Assembly (NCBI GenBank): GCA_965226245.1
Contig: CBDDCL010000015.1
Coordinates: 124,001-188,000 of the forward strand
From: CBDCYS01 sp965226245
GTDB taxonomy: Bacteria > Acidobacteriota > Terriglobia > Bryobacterales > UBA6623
Direction: 5' to 3'
Length of the DNA stretch: 64,000 nucleotides
Under the pieces are notes generated by a model. That model saw nothing but the letters and a program-made list of their open reading frames with translations. It did not search any database and was not told the DNA's origin. The first letter of the stretch is position 1. Each line of letters opens with the position of its first letter. This document shows, piece by piece, positions 56,901 to 64,000 of the stretch. The position numbers and the translations under genes were made by a program.

Positions 56901-59900
56901 GAGGGTGTAGACCTTCGTGTTACTGCCGGCGGCGGCGGGAAGGCCGGCCAGCGAGCAGGTGATGACGCCCGCGCCTTCACTGCATTCGACGCTGGAGTCG
57001 GGTGCGGGCTTGAATGTCAGGGAGCCGCCAGCGGACGGAACCGGCAGGTTGTCGGTGACAACAACATTACTGGCATCCGAGGGGCCGTTGTTCGTGACCG
57101 TTACGGTGTAGGTGAGCATTCCGCCGGCGGTGGCGGTCGCCGGACCGGTCTTGGCGATCGACAGGTCGGCTTCCTTCGTGATCGCGGTGTCGTTGTCGGT
57201 CGCGGAATCGTTGCCTGGGAAGGTATCTGTGACGCCTCCGGGCGGTGTCACGGTGGCGGTGTTGGCGAGGGTTCCCGTGGCGGAAGGATCCACAGTGCCG
57301 CTGATCTGGTAAGCCAACGAGCCGCCGACAGGAAGATCCACCGTGGCGTTGAAGTTGTTGCTGCCGAGCGGTCCTGGCGTCAGGCCCGGATCGCAAGCTG
57401 TGCCCACGCCGACCGGCATGCAGGAGACCAGGTTCAGGCTGACCAGCTCGATCGGGATGGTATCACTGATCATCGCGCCGACGGCATCAGACGGTCCGGC
57501 GTTGGCGGCCGTGATGGTGTAAGTGAGCTCGGTGCCGGCCACGACCATCGCGAGGCCGTCGGTCTTGCTGATGGAGAGGTCAACGTTGCTCTGGACAGCG
57601 GTGTCTTCCATCACCATGTTATTGCCAGAGTTGGGATCGGTGACATCCGAGGACACGCTGGCGGTGTTGGTGAGGGTTCCGCTAGCCGAGGCGTCGACGG
57701 AGACCGTAATGGTGTACTGTTTCGACGCGTTGGCGGCGATCGTGCCGAGGCTGCAAGTGGCCCCGCCGTTGGGATCCTCGCCGCAACCGGAGGTCGAGAC
57801 AAATGTCACGCCGCCCGGCAAGGTGTCTGTGACTATCACATTCGTGGCGTCGGACGGGCCAGCGTTGTTGACGGTAACGGTGTAGGTGATCGTTCCACTC
57901 CCGGCGATGACCGGGTCGGTGTTGTCGCTCTTGGTGATGCTCAGGTCGGCTTCCTGGTTGACGGTGGTAACCTGCATCACGGAGTCGTCGCCCGTGTTGA
58001 TCAGGGTCGTCGTCGACGCCACGCTGGCATTGTTGGTAATGGTCCCCGTCGTGGACATGTCGACATCGACAGTGATGGTGTATTGCTTGGAGGCGCCGCT
58101 GACGATGGCGCCCAGCGTGCATGTTGGCACGCCGCCGGCGCCCTCGGCGCAGTCACCCGCTGTCGTGGAGCTGGAAACTCCGGCCGGGAGAGCGTCGCTG
58201 ACGACGACACCGGCAGCGTCGGACGGGCCGTTGTTGGTGACGGTGACGGTGTAGACGAGCTGGTTGCCGGCCACGACGGGATCGGGAGAGTCGCCCTTGG
58301 TGATCGTGAGGTCGGCTTGCTGGGTGATCGCGGTGTCGCTGTCGGTGGCGCTGTTGTCTCCCGGGTTTGTTTCGGTTGTACCTGCAGGGGCCGCCACGGT
58401 TGCCGTGTTCGTCAGCGTGCCTGTGGCGCTGGGTTGAACGGTGCCGCTAATCTGGTAGGCCACCGAGCCGCCAACGGGAAGATCCACCGTGGCGTTGAAG
58501 TTGTTGCCGCCGAGCGGTCCTGGCGTCAGGCTCGGATCGCAAGCAGCGCCCACACCGATCGGCATGCAGGAAACCAGGTTCAGGCTGACCAGCTCGATCG
58601 GGATGGTATCAGCGATCATCGCGCCGATGGCATCAGACGGTCCGGCGTTGGCAGCCGTGATGGTGTAAGTGAGCTGGGTGCCGGCCACGACGGTTGTCAG
58701 GCCGTCGGTCTTGGTGATGGAGAGGTCCACGTTGCCCTGGACGTCGGTGTCTTCCATCACCATGTTATTGCCTGAGTTGGGATCGGTCTCGTTGGCCACA
58801 ACCGTGGCGGTGTTGGTGAGGCTTCCGGAGGCGTCCGGATCCACGCTAACGGTGATGGTGTACATTGCCGAACTTCCGGCCGCAAGCGCGCCCAGGGTGC
58901 AAGCAGGCACTCCGTTGGGATCCTCAGTACAGCCGCTTGTCGAAACGAACGTCACGCCGGCGGGGAGAATGTCGGTGACCGTGACGCTGGTGGCGTCCGC
59001 CGGACCGTCGTTGGTGACGGTGAGGGTGTAGGTGAGGTTGCCTCCTCCCGCGACCACCGGGTCGGGGTTGTCGGTTTTTTCGATCCGCAAGTCGGCCATG
59101 ACATTGATCGGGGTCATGTCGGTGTCTGAGTTATTGCCGGCCATGGCGTCGTCGGGCGAACTCACCGTGGCGGTGTTGGTGACGGTTCCCGTGGCGGAAG
59201 CCGGAATGTCGACGACGATGATCACCGTGGCGCTGCTGCCTGACGTGATGGTTCCCAGATTGCACGTGATGGCAGGGTCTCCCGCGCAGGGGCTCCCCTG
59301 GCTGGGAGTCGCGGAAACCAAACTCAACGGCGCCGGTATCGTGTCGTTGACCGTGACGCTGGTGGCATCAGCCGGGCCGTTATTCGTGATGGTAATGGTG
59401 TAGGTGGCCTGCTGGCCGGCTTTGAAGTCGGCTGAGGTAACCGCTTTGTCTAGCAACAGATCGGCCATGACGTTGATCATGCGCGGGCCGTCTTGGGCCA
59501 TCTTGGGTGAGTTCGGGTCGCTCGGCGAAGTCACGTTTGCGGTATTGGTTACGTCACCCGTGGCGCTAGCGGCGATCATCACCGTCATGTCCCACATCGC
59601 CATGTTGTTGGGCGGGTCCTTGGGGAGCGAAATTGCGTTGCAGGCAACCAGTTGGCCTGCCGCCGAGCAGGCGGAAGCGCCCGAGCCCGAAACAAAGCTA
59701 AGCCCGGCAGGCAAGTTGTCGCTGACGAGGACACCCGTCGCATCTTTTGGACCGTCGTTAGTGACGGTGATCCTGTAGGTCACCTGGGTGCCAGCCTTGA
59801 ACTCGGCCGACAGCAGCGTCTTTGCGAATGAGAGGTTGGTCGTCGGTTTGACGGTGATTTGCACTGCAGCGGTCGCCGTTTCCTCGCCGTCATCTACTCT

Positions 59901-60728
59901 GAAACCGAAGCTGTCGGGGCCGTCATAGTTCGGATCGGGTGTATATGTAACCATCGCGACCGCGGACCCGGTCTTCGTGATTGGACCCAACGTGCCGTTA
60001 GCCGGCGGCGACGTGATCGAGAAGGCCAGCGGGTCGCTGTCGGGATCGCTGCCAGTGAGTGTGATCACCAAATCCGTGTCCTGGTTGGTCATTACGGCGA
60101 GAGAGGCCGCGACCGGAGCTTCGTTGGCCGAGGGGCCGCCCGGCGGGCGGACTGTGACGATAACGGTCGCCGTGTCGGTGGAGGTACCGTCGCTGATGGT
60201 ATAAGTGAACGAGTCCATGCCGACAAAGTCCTCGTCCGGGACGTAGGTGGCGTTCGTCCCATCGGTCGTCACCGAGCCGTTCGCGCCCTGCGTGACGGAG
60301 ACGACGGTGAGAGGGTCGCCGTCCGGGTCGGAATCGTTAAACAGCACGTTCCGAGTCGCGGTCTGGTTTTGGGCCGTGCTGAAAACGTCGTCGTTGGCGA
60401 TGGGCGGATCGTCCACGGGCTTTACGGTGATGTTGACCACGGCCGTCGCGGAGCCGGCATTCCCGTCGTCCGCGCGGAAGACGAAACTGTCGGGCCCGTT
60501 GTAATCCCCGTTCGGCGTGTAGGTGACTCCGGCGCTTGTGGGCGGCATTTGGGTGAGACCGGTCAGCGCGCCGTTCGCTGGGCCGTTCACAATCGAGAAT
60601 GTCAGCGTTTCGCCATCAGCATCGCTGCCGGTCAGAACGATCGGCAGGGCCGTGTCCTCTTGGGTCATCAGCGACTGGCCGTTGGCCTTCGGGGGGTTGT
60701 TGTCTCCTATGACACCTGAATTATGCAC
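50958..60728 (-). CDS. giant DUF11/beta-helix surface protein, N-terminus probably truncated
   Basis: The frame encodes 3256 residues. Residues ~10-290 are three cadherin-like (Big_9-type) domains ending in ITVKP. About 295-1690 hold eleven DUF11 repeats (ADLSITKSDNTDPVIAGSG, TYTVTVNNAGPSDAT, VVVTDTLPAGVTF). A PKD-like domain and two Ig-like domains follow, then a cadherin-like domain, and from ~2100 a right-handed parallel beta-helix rich in Asn, Thr and Gly (ITISNNT-type rungs). The C-terminus is GGGGCPTPP, with no LPxTG or PEP-CTERM sorting motif. No signal peptide precedes the GTG at 60728; the frame stays open and protein-like (RHNSIGDGYAEP) to about 60785, so the 5' end seems lost. Likely an adhesin or matrix protein; if truncated, not exported. 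Confidence 0.88.
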   Translation of the reverse strand: MHNSGVIGDNNPPKANGQSLMTQEDTALPIVLTGSDADGETLTFSIVNGPANGALTGLTQMPPTSAGVTYTPNGDYNGPDSFVFRADDGNAGSATAVVNITVKPVDDPPIANDDVFSTAQNQTATRNVLFNDSDPDGDPLTVVSVTQGANGSVTTDGTNATYVPDEDFVGMDSFTYTISDGTSTDTATVIVTVRPPGGPSANEAPVAASLAVMTNQDTDLVITLTGSDPDSDPLAFSITSPPANGTLGPITKTGSAVAMVTYTPDPNYDGPDSFGFRVDDGEETATAAVQITVKPTTNLSFAKTLLSAEFKAGTQVTYRITVTNDGPKDATGVLVSDNLPAGLSFVSGSGASACSAAGQLVACNAISLPKDPPNNMAMWDMTVMIAASATGDVTNTANVTSPSDPNSPKMAQDGPRMINVMADLLLDKAVTSADFKAGQQATYTITITNNGPADATSVTVNDTIPAPLSLVSATPSQGSPCAGDPAITCNLGTITSGSSATVIIVVDIPASATGTVTNTATVSSPDDAMAGNNSDTDMTPINVMADLRIEKTDNPDPVVAGGGNLTYTLTVTNDGPADATSVTVTDILPAGVTFVSTSGCTEDPNGVPACTLGALAAGSSAMYTITVSVDPDASGSLTNTATVVANETDPNSGNNMVMEDTDVQGNVDLSITKTDGLTTVVAGTQLTYTITAANAGPSDAIGAMIADTIPIELVSLNLVSCMPIGVGAACDPSLTPGPLGGNNFNATVDLPVGGSVAYQISGTVQPSATGTLTNTATVAAPAGTTETNPGDNSATDSDTAITQQADLTITKGDSPDPVVAGNQLVYTVTVTNNGPSDAAGVVVSDALPAGVSSSTTAGDCAEGAGGVPTCTLGAIVSGASKQYTITVDVDMSTTGTITNNASVASTTTLINTGDDSVMQVTTVNQEADLSITKSDNTDPVIAGSGTITYTVTVNNAGPSDATNVIVTDTLPGGVTFVSTSGCGEDPNGGATCSLGTIAANASKQYTITVSVDASASGTLTNTASVSSDVTDPNSGNNMVMEDTAVQSNVDLSISKTDGLAMVVAGTELTYTITAANAGPSDAVGAMISDTIPIELVSLNLVSCMPVGVGTACDPGLTPGPLGSNNFNATVDLPVGGSLAYQISGTVDPSATGTLANTATVTPPGGVTDTFPGNDSATDNDTAITKEADLSIAKTGPATATAGGMLTYTVTVTNNGPSDASNVVVTDNLPVPSAGGSLTFKPAPDSSVECSEGAGVITCSLAGLPAAAGSNTKVYTLAFDVSANAMGTIDNPASVAADEPDPVAGNNAAAAPQVTIAKEAELTITKSDNNDPVIAGSGAITYTVTVNNAGPSDATDVVVTDPLPAGVTLVSTAGDCSAVPGVPTCTLGTITANSSKQFTINVTVDSAATGTITNNATVASSTPLGAGSVTNVDQMTTVNTEAAITVTKDDGAPTLNPGDPTTYTIVISNAGPSDLTGATVSDVFPAGIASTSTMSVAAGGATGNTVGPFAGNISDTVNIPDGGSITYTVVAQTGPAATGTLANMVTVTGGVMSLMGTTSATDTDTLTPSGNLSITKGDDIDPILTGNVLTYTIVVSNSGPSTATGVTVTDTFPAQFTNPMWTCLAAGAGSSCAPMGAGNLVAEPVNIGPGGSVTFTVTGTISTAVATQITNTASLSVPMGFTDSDGAGNNTVMETTDLTVNDPPMASIAGSSTAGVVGELLTLMGSNSTDDGLPAPPATLTFDWTFTSVPAGSTIPTGSTFSTVADTMFTPDLVGTYMATLTVDDSAANDTAMLTVNVSAADTTTAITGDPTDPSTLSSPYAVSGTVTAVAPSGAVVNEGTVDVTGGSTCMSAVTSGTFSCMVTSMTAGAKTLVATYNGTANFNGSPSAGEAHTVNMGTTTTSVDSSSPTPSIFPNAFQVNFTVTGTPVAPGPTGMVTVTLSGGGSCMGTVAAGTCMLTPAMTGMQTLTATYPGDSNYQGSADAVGIPHTVSPPPMAVADMFDIVGNTPFEHAGTQTISEGLFFAGNVLSNDTGIGIMVTSASPIATALGASVTINAAGEFIYDGNAACGPNDTNMSDSFMYAITGGTMATVTLDCDAQVWWVKNDDTGGDTGTHANPFQTLAQADGVVNSNSGNFDTIFVYEGDGTDTGQDSGITLLNVQRLIGEGIALTIDNTLNMVAGPHTLTAAGNQPKISGASPGVTVFNVSAVISGLDITAGTAGGSGDNGVQVDCNAPPATRLVEISNNTIAGVQRGIVVSNAGCTYELDISNNNITATGASIDNAGILVVGNGNPITPTFITNFDSNTVGDESAAGILGTGIFIRRATFDAVPTTATFQAVTGGTTIIGESTSDRVGENGLVLGIAGHEVSGILVFTGLEIFANGTGLAVVGSGALTASTGFGLTVPDGSIINAIGVAVDLDPLTAMFGTSGGSQVTITGQSAAFDQVAGMLFFSSSSALASTTAATAFSVSGGIGDLSYAGTIANTAGNSVVVTGRTSDTVSFTGAIDDDAAGISLTSNTGGTISFSGGLDLDTTTNTAFTATGGGTVNSTSGTNTIDTTSGQALNINNTLVDLDFAHVIQTAGSTTGVNIATNTGGTVDITKMQITKTSGAGAAVGLANTTSTFNFNVDVAGATNGSLISSNVDALVAAGTNLGVNLAMTNSSGGTNNVKLMTNTGTANLGGGALSASSGSAFSVDGGNAVISYSGSTTNGTGLALDIKNTTGGTVTVGTVADTTAAGITIASNAAVVSVGNTTITNSTNSAVDVTSNTANVSFADLDITNTTSNQRGLFISANASGTTSSTSGTINTGSGIAVDIDNSALGITLTSVSANGASSGIDINTTTGSFTVTGDGTTGAGTTANNDSGGVIQNATGDGIILTSTSGVSLNQMRIQDAADNGVNATSVSGLSLTRADLISNGTANQEHGLKLTNATGTVTVNNTLGDSNFDAHLRVFNDTSNITLFTVNDGDFKNVTTGAFEEGISFELRTGRTGAISVTNSKFNNHDGDHVQASCNGSAVMTATITGNDMDGAAGNLGAGITVNCADTFSGTTNFTISGNNIQKANDNSATINVNIGSSSNAGTFTGTIANNIIGTLGNADSAGDTGISTEVNQNATMTVAVSGNTIREFDNIGIDLGAVDGTGTLNATVTGNTVTSADSNNFGAVFVDAQTNNTACADIGGAGALQNTLSASAAGFLDVGLKAGGTGGTINLEGYGGAANDNTAIQTYLQGRNVGSPVVFLDLSGSGTVQGGGGCPTPP

Positions 60729-60928
60729 AGGTTCGGCGTAGCCATCGCCGATGGAGTTGTGGCGGTAGCGGCAGTCGTGTCAACTCAGTGATTTAGCAAG
60801 TCGTCTTTTCTGCTGTTTCCTTCCCGGTTTGAGCCGCCTCCCAATTCCGGGCGGGCAAAAGCGGGCTCGCAAACGGCATGTTCCCAGTAGCTTGCGGCCC
60901 GTGCATAAAATTCTATGCGCAGCGCCCC

Positions 60929-62374
60929 TCAACGCAGCGCACCCTCCACCACCGGCGCGCAGCTCGATCCCGGCGGCGCCATCGCCCGCAGCCGCCGCAT
61001 CAGCCGCTCGAACAGGCCCTGCTCCTGGTACTGATCGCTGTAGCTGATGCCCGTTCTGCCGGCATGCCGCCAGATCTTGGCCGCCACGAACAGAAAGCGC
61101 AGCCGCGCCGTCGCCAGGGTGGTGTGGCGCAGCTTCTCCGGGGTGGCGTCGGCTTCGCGCTGGAACAGCAGCAGCCAGCAGTTGAGGTTGTAGGCCAGCA
61201 TGACCAACTGAAAGTGATTGCGGTTCATGTCAAAGCGGCGCGAAGGATGGGCCGCCAGCCCGGCGTCGTTGTTGGCTTCTTTGATGAGGTTCTCCGCCCC
61301 AGCCCGCTGGTTGTAAAACCACGCCACCGCCGCGATCGGCTCGGTGAGGTTGGTGACGAACACGCGGTAGGTGTAAGCGCTGGTTGCAAACAACTGATAT
61401 TGCTCGACCTCGTCGGTTTCCGGCTCCTTTTCATAACGCAGCGCGACAAAGCGGCAGGCCCTGCCCCAGCCTTGCGGCTGGTAGAGGAATTCGCACTCCG
61501 CCGCAGCGTCGCTGTGGGGCGAGGGCTTCCATTCCGCTTGCTGCAACTGCTCGACCAGTCGCCTGGTCTTGCGCGCCACGATGACGAACTGACAATGCGC
61601 TTGTTCGTAGGCTGCCACCGCTTCCCAGCAATAAAAGCCGGAATCGGCCCGCGCCAAGATCCGCTTCACACTGGCCGGCAAAGCCTGGAAAGCACTTTCG
61701 AGGTGCGCCGCGATCTCTTTGCCCGTGGGCCGGTCGCCATTGTGCAACCCGCCCATCAGGTATTCGCGCGTCTCGGCCAGGAAGGTCAGTATCGGCTGGT
61801 AGCTGCGCTTGCCCTTGTTCTTGGGGTTGTAGCTCTTGCGCCCGCCCATCTGCTGGCCGTAGAGGGTGTGCACGGTGGTGTCGGTGTCCAGCGTCACCGT
61901 GGTCAACCGCACGTTGGCCGCCGCCCAGGCTCGTTCGCGCAGTTGGCGCTGCATCGACAGGATCTGCCGCGCCACGTTGAGATGCAGCGAGGCCAGAAAG
62001 CGCCACAGCGTGGATTGCGGCGGCAGCCGCGTCACTTGCAAGATGCCGGTCAGGATGGGGTCGCGCGCGATGAAGCGGAGTTGGTTGAGCCGCGCAAAGC
62101 CGACATAGAGGCCCAGCACGAGGGCCAGCACAAACTGGTAGAGGCTCATCACACGGGTGATTCGTTTGACGCTGAGGGTTTGTTCCAGCAGCTCTTGGAA
62201 GCCGAGTTTTTCGAGCAGGGTGGCGACCGGCAGCAGGCCGCCGTAGGGAGTCAGATTCTTGCCGCGGAAGTGATAGGGCGTGGAAGCCCCGATTTTATTG
62301 GGCTGCGGAGCCGTCGCGCCGCGGCCTTGTTTGGCGGGGTTTTTGGAGCTATGCTGTTTTCGCTTGGTAACCAT
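60929..62374 (-). CDS. IS1380-family transposase
   Basis: The 481-residue frame starts at ATG 62374 after a strong AAAGGAGGT. Family blocks are visible: GGLLPVATLLEKLGFQELL, TTVTLDTDTTVHTLYG (catalytic Asp), RILARADSGFYC (second Asp) and FYNQRAGAENLIKEANND (Glu), then FQLVMLAYNLNCWLL. The protein appears complete. Terminal inverted repeats could not be defined with certainty. It sits directly upstream of the truncated giant gene and is a likely cause of that truncation. Confidence 0.9.
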   Translation of the reverse strand: MVTKRKQHSSKNPAKQGRGATAPQPNKIGASTPYHFRGKNLTPYGGLLPVATLLEKLGFQELLEQTLSVKRITRVMSLYQFVLALVLGLYVGFARLNQLRFIARDPILTGILQVTRLPPQSTLWRFLASLHLNVARQILSMQRQLRERAWAAANVRLTTVTLDTDTTVHTLYGQQMGGRKSYNPKNKGKRSYQPILTFLAETREYLMGGLHNGDRPTGKEIAAHLESAFQALPASVKRILARADSGFYCWEAVAAYEQAHCQFVIVARKTRRLVEQLQQAEWKPSPHSDAAAECEFLYQPQGWGRACRFVALRYEKEPETDEVEQYQLFATSAYTYRVFVTNLTEPIAAVAWFYNQRAGAENLIKEANNDAGLAAHPSRRFDMNRNHFQLVMLAYNLNCWLLLFQREADATPEKLRHTTLATARLRFLFVAAKIWRHAGRTGISYSDQYQEQGLFERLMRRLRAMAPPGSSCAPVVEGALR

Positions 62375-62513
62375 TTGGGTGACCTCCTTTGGGTTGGCTG
62401 GCGAAGCTGAAATCTTTGCCAGCCTACCTTATTACCCCATGTTTTCGGGGGTCGCCCAATGGTCCCTCGCGGCACAGCCCTCCTCAGGTGTACCCGCAGT
62501 GCATAATTCAGGT

Positions 62514-62595
62514 ATAAGACAATGGTCGAGGCCACCAGGGCCGGCACCCCCACCCCCAAGATGTAGTGGCTACTGGAGTCAACTAAATACCCCAT
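62514..62595 (-). mobile_element. solitary IS1595 end fragment
   Basis: These 82 bases repeat, in inverse orientation, the left end found at 42339-42420, including the 20-base terminal block and the CCACCAGGGCCGGCACCCC segment. No transposase part remains. Confidence 0.85.
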
Positions 62596-62596
62596 C

Positions 62597-62641
62597 TGCC
62601 GTATTCGGCCCCTTAACTTTGTGTCTCACTTTTGGGGTGCA
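62597..62641 (-). mobile_element. solitary IS3 end fragment
   Basis: The 33-bp end of the IS3 element at 31620-31652 recurs here (TTTGTGTCTCACTTTTGGGG core), directly abutting the IS1595 end. It is a loose end of a related IS3 copy. Confidence 0.85.
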
Positions 62642-62732
62642 CTCCACTGGAACAGCAAAGAGCGAGCCGCCGCCAGCCAACAGTGGCTCTCCTTTGCTTT
62701 TCGTGCCGGGAGCGCCACAATAGAAACTCCGC

Positions 62733-64000
62733 ATGAGAGTTCCATTCTTCACTGCCGTTCTTGCGTTCTCCGCGTTGAGTCTGCTCGCCGCCGGCGGAGA
62801 GGACTCGTTCCAGACCCGCTGCGTCCTGTGTCACGGCGGCGATGGGGCCGGCACGGACCGGGCGCGGTCGATCTTGCCGGCGATCCACTCCAGAAGGCCC
62901 GGCCAGCTTGCGACGATCATCACGAAAGGAGTTCCCTCAAAGGGAATGCCAGCGTTCGAGATGCCCGCCGAAGAGCTTAGCCTCCTCGTAGCGCACCTCA
63001 AGAAGCTCGCGGCAAATGTCTCTCCAGCGGCCCGCGACCCGCGCGCGCCTCAGCCGCGGAAGGGATCTTTGCCGCTGGCTGGCGGCGGCTCGCTCAGCGG
63101 CGTCATTCTTAACGAGAGCGGCTTTGACGCGCAGGTCCGTACGGCCGACGGAAAGATTCACCTGCTGCGGCGCGACCTCCGCAGCGAAGCAGGCGCGTTT
63201 CGCGAGGCGACGCTGGAGCCCTACGCCGACTGGCCGTCCTATCACGGCAGCGACACGGCGAATCGCCATAGCGCGCTCGATCAAATCCACCGCGGCAATG
63301 TCGGCAGGCTGGCCGCCCGCTGGTTCTATCCAATTGAAGATATGCCCATGATCGAGGGCACGCCCATTGTGATCGCCGGCGTCATGTACGTCACAGCCGT
63401 GAATCAGGTGTACGCCCTCGACGCGGCGACGGGCCGCGAGATCTGGCGTTACTCCCAGCCTCGCACTCCAGGCCTGGTGGGAGATCCGGCAATCGGGTTG
63501 AATCGCGGCGTGGCGGTTCGCGGCGACCTTCTCTTCACCGTCACCGACCACGCCCACGTCATCGCCCTCAACCGCTTTACCGGGGAACTGACGTGGGACA
63601 CCGAGATGGCTGATTACTACGATCATTACGGCGCCGTCGCGGCGCCGCTGGTCGTCGGCGATCTCGTGATCGCCGGCATCAGCGCCGGAGACACCGGGCT
63701 GCGCGGATTCCTGGACGCCTATTACGCGGCCACGGGTGAGCGTGCCTGGCGCTTCTGGACGATTCCCGAACCGGGAGAGCCAGGCTCGGAGACGTGGGGC
63801 GACCCCGAAATTCTCCGCCGCGGCTGTGGCGCGACTTGGCTAACCGGCAGCTACGACCCCGAGCTGGATCTTCTCTACTGGGCCACGGGGAACCCCTGTC
63901 CGGACCTCAATGCCGACCTGCGTCCCGGCGACAACCTTTACACGAACTCGGTGCTGGCCTTGAAGCCGAAGACCGGAGAGCTGGAGTGGTATTTCCAATT
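62733..64000 (+). CDS. PQQ-dependent quinoprotein with N-terminal cytochrome c, 3' partial
   Basis: The frame from ATG 62733 is open to the window edge (422 codons seen). A signal peptide (MRVPFFTAVLAFSALSLLAA) precedes a short cytochrome c domain with CVLCH and GMPAF as the heme-binding Met region. PQQ-propeller sequence follows: WPSYHGSDTANRHSALDQI, VIAGVMYVTAVNQVYALDAATGREIWRYSQP, ALNRFTGELTWDTEMADYYDHY and LDLLYWATGNPCPD. It belongs to the quinoprotein alcohol/glucose dehydrogenase group, periplasmic, passing electrons to the respiratory chain. The cytochrome is N-terminal here, whereas in type II quinohemoproteins it is C-terminal. Confidence 0.93.
   Translation, partial: MRVPFFTAVLAFSALSLLAAGGEDSFQTRCVLCHGGDGAGTDRARSILPAIHSRRPGQLATIITKGVPSKGMPAFEMPAEELSLLVAHLKKLAANVSPAARDPRAPQPRKGSLPLAGGGSLSGVILNESGFDAQVRTADGKIHLLRRDLRSEAGAFREATLEPYADWPSYHGSDTANRHSALDQIHRGNVGRLAARWFYPIEDMPMIEGTPIVIAGVMYVTAVNQVYALDAATGREIWRYSQPRTPGLVGDPAIGLNRGVAVRGDLLFTVTDHAHVIALNRFTGELTWDTEMADYYDHYGAVAAPLVVGDLVIAGISAGDTGLRGFLDAYYAATGERAWRFWTIPEPGEPGSETWGDPEILRRGCGATWLTGSYDPELDLLYWATGNPCPDLNADLRPGDNLYTNSVLALKPKTGELEWYFQ

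Noticed and set aside
51106..60741. Many long plus-strand frames opposite the giant gene, some with hydrophobic repeats
   Set aside because: They are the antisense of the Thr/Val/Asp-rich repeats; the minus-strand domains explain them fully.
60714..62513. 15-bp perfect inverted repeat (ACCTGAATTATGCAC) on both sides of the IS1380 gene
   Set aside because: About two 15-bp inverted matches are expected by chance in 64 kb, the positions are asymmetric, and one lies outside the likely IS end; not enough to call it an IS end or a target duplication.

Overview
The window is a GC-rich chromosomal segment that fits an environmental Acidobacteriota, most likely Bryobacterales/Solibacteres-like; Planctomycetes or Verrucomicrobia are the alternatives. 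The clues are a heme-binding HEAT-type protein, a DUF1549/DUF1553 planctomycete-type cytochrome gene overlapping a DUF1501 gene, a two-domain DUF507 protein, a PQQ/cytochrome quinoprotein and a PSMA-like M28 peptidase. The assignment rests on gene content only.

Layout. 0-8 kb: the end of a c-heme HEAT protein, then a DUF1549/1553-DUF1501 operon on the minus strand. 8.0-8.1 kb: tRNA-Ser(GGA). 8.3-22 kb: mostly ordinary chromosome, with a TIM-barrel sugar isomerase-like gene coupled to an NAD-dependent epimerase, two MFS carriers, an MNT nucleotidyltransferase with a broken HEPN partner (only 39 codons left), an M28 peptidase, a second nucleotidyltransferase, xylulokinase, DUF507, a ferredoxin and an SDR. 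22-47 kb: a mobile, decaying accessory region. It holds two degraded copies of one group II intron, an IS3 element with both ends, remnants of IS256 and IS630, an IS1634-type element with near-perfect ends, a rearranged IS1595 element with an 8-bp target duplication, an ISAzo13 remnant, tandem repeats, and islands of cargo. 47-49 kb: acetyl-CoA synthetase. 49.5-60.7 kb: a 3256-codon surface protein with remnants of related proteins downstream. 60.9-62.6 kb: an IS1380 transposase and loose IS ends. 62.7 kb to the end: a quinoprotein running off the window.

The most promising candidate for an undescribed system is 24.2-28.0 kb. Four genes lie on one strand: a ComF-like phosphoribosyltransferase, a SLOG-like nucleotide-binding protein, an excisionase-type HTH fused to an SF2 helicase, and a small cysteine-rich protein overlapping the helicase 3' end. 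A perfect 14-bp palindrome covers the helicase start codon. A second cargo pair at 43.9-46.2 kb joins an unrecognised protein with a hydrophobic core to a calcineurin-like phosphoesterase.

Two patterns recur across the window: many short tandem duplications of 8-90 bp, inside and outside genes, and at least three families of dispersed palindromic repeats in intergenic DNA.
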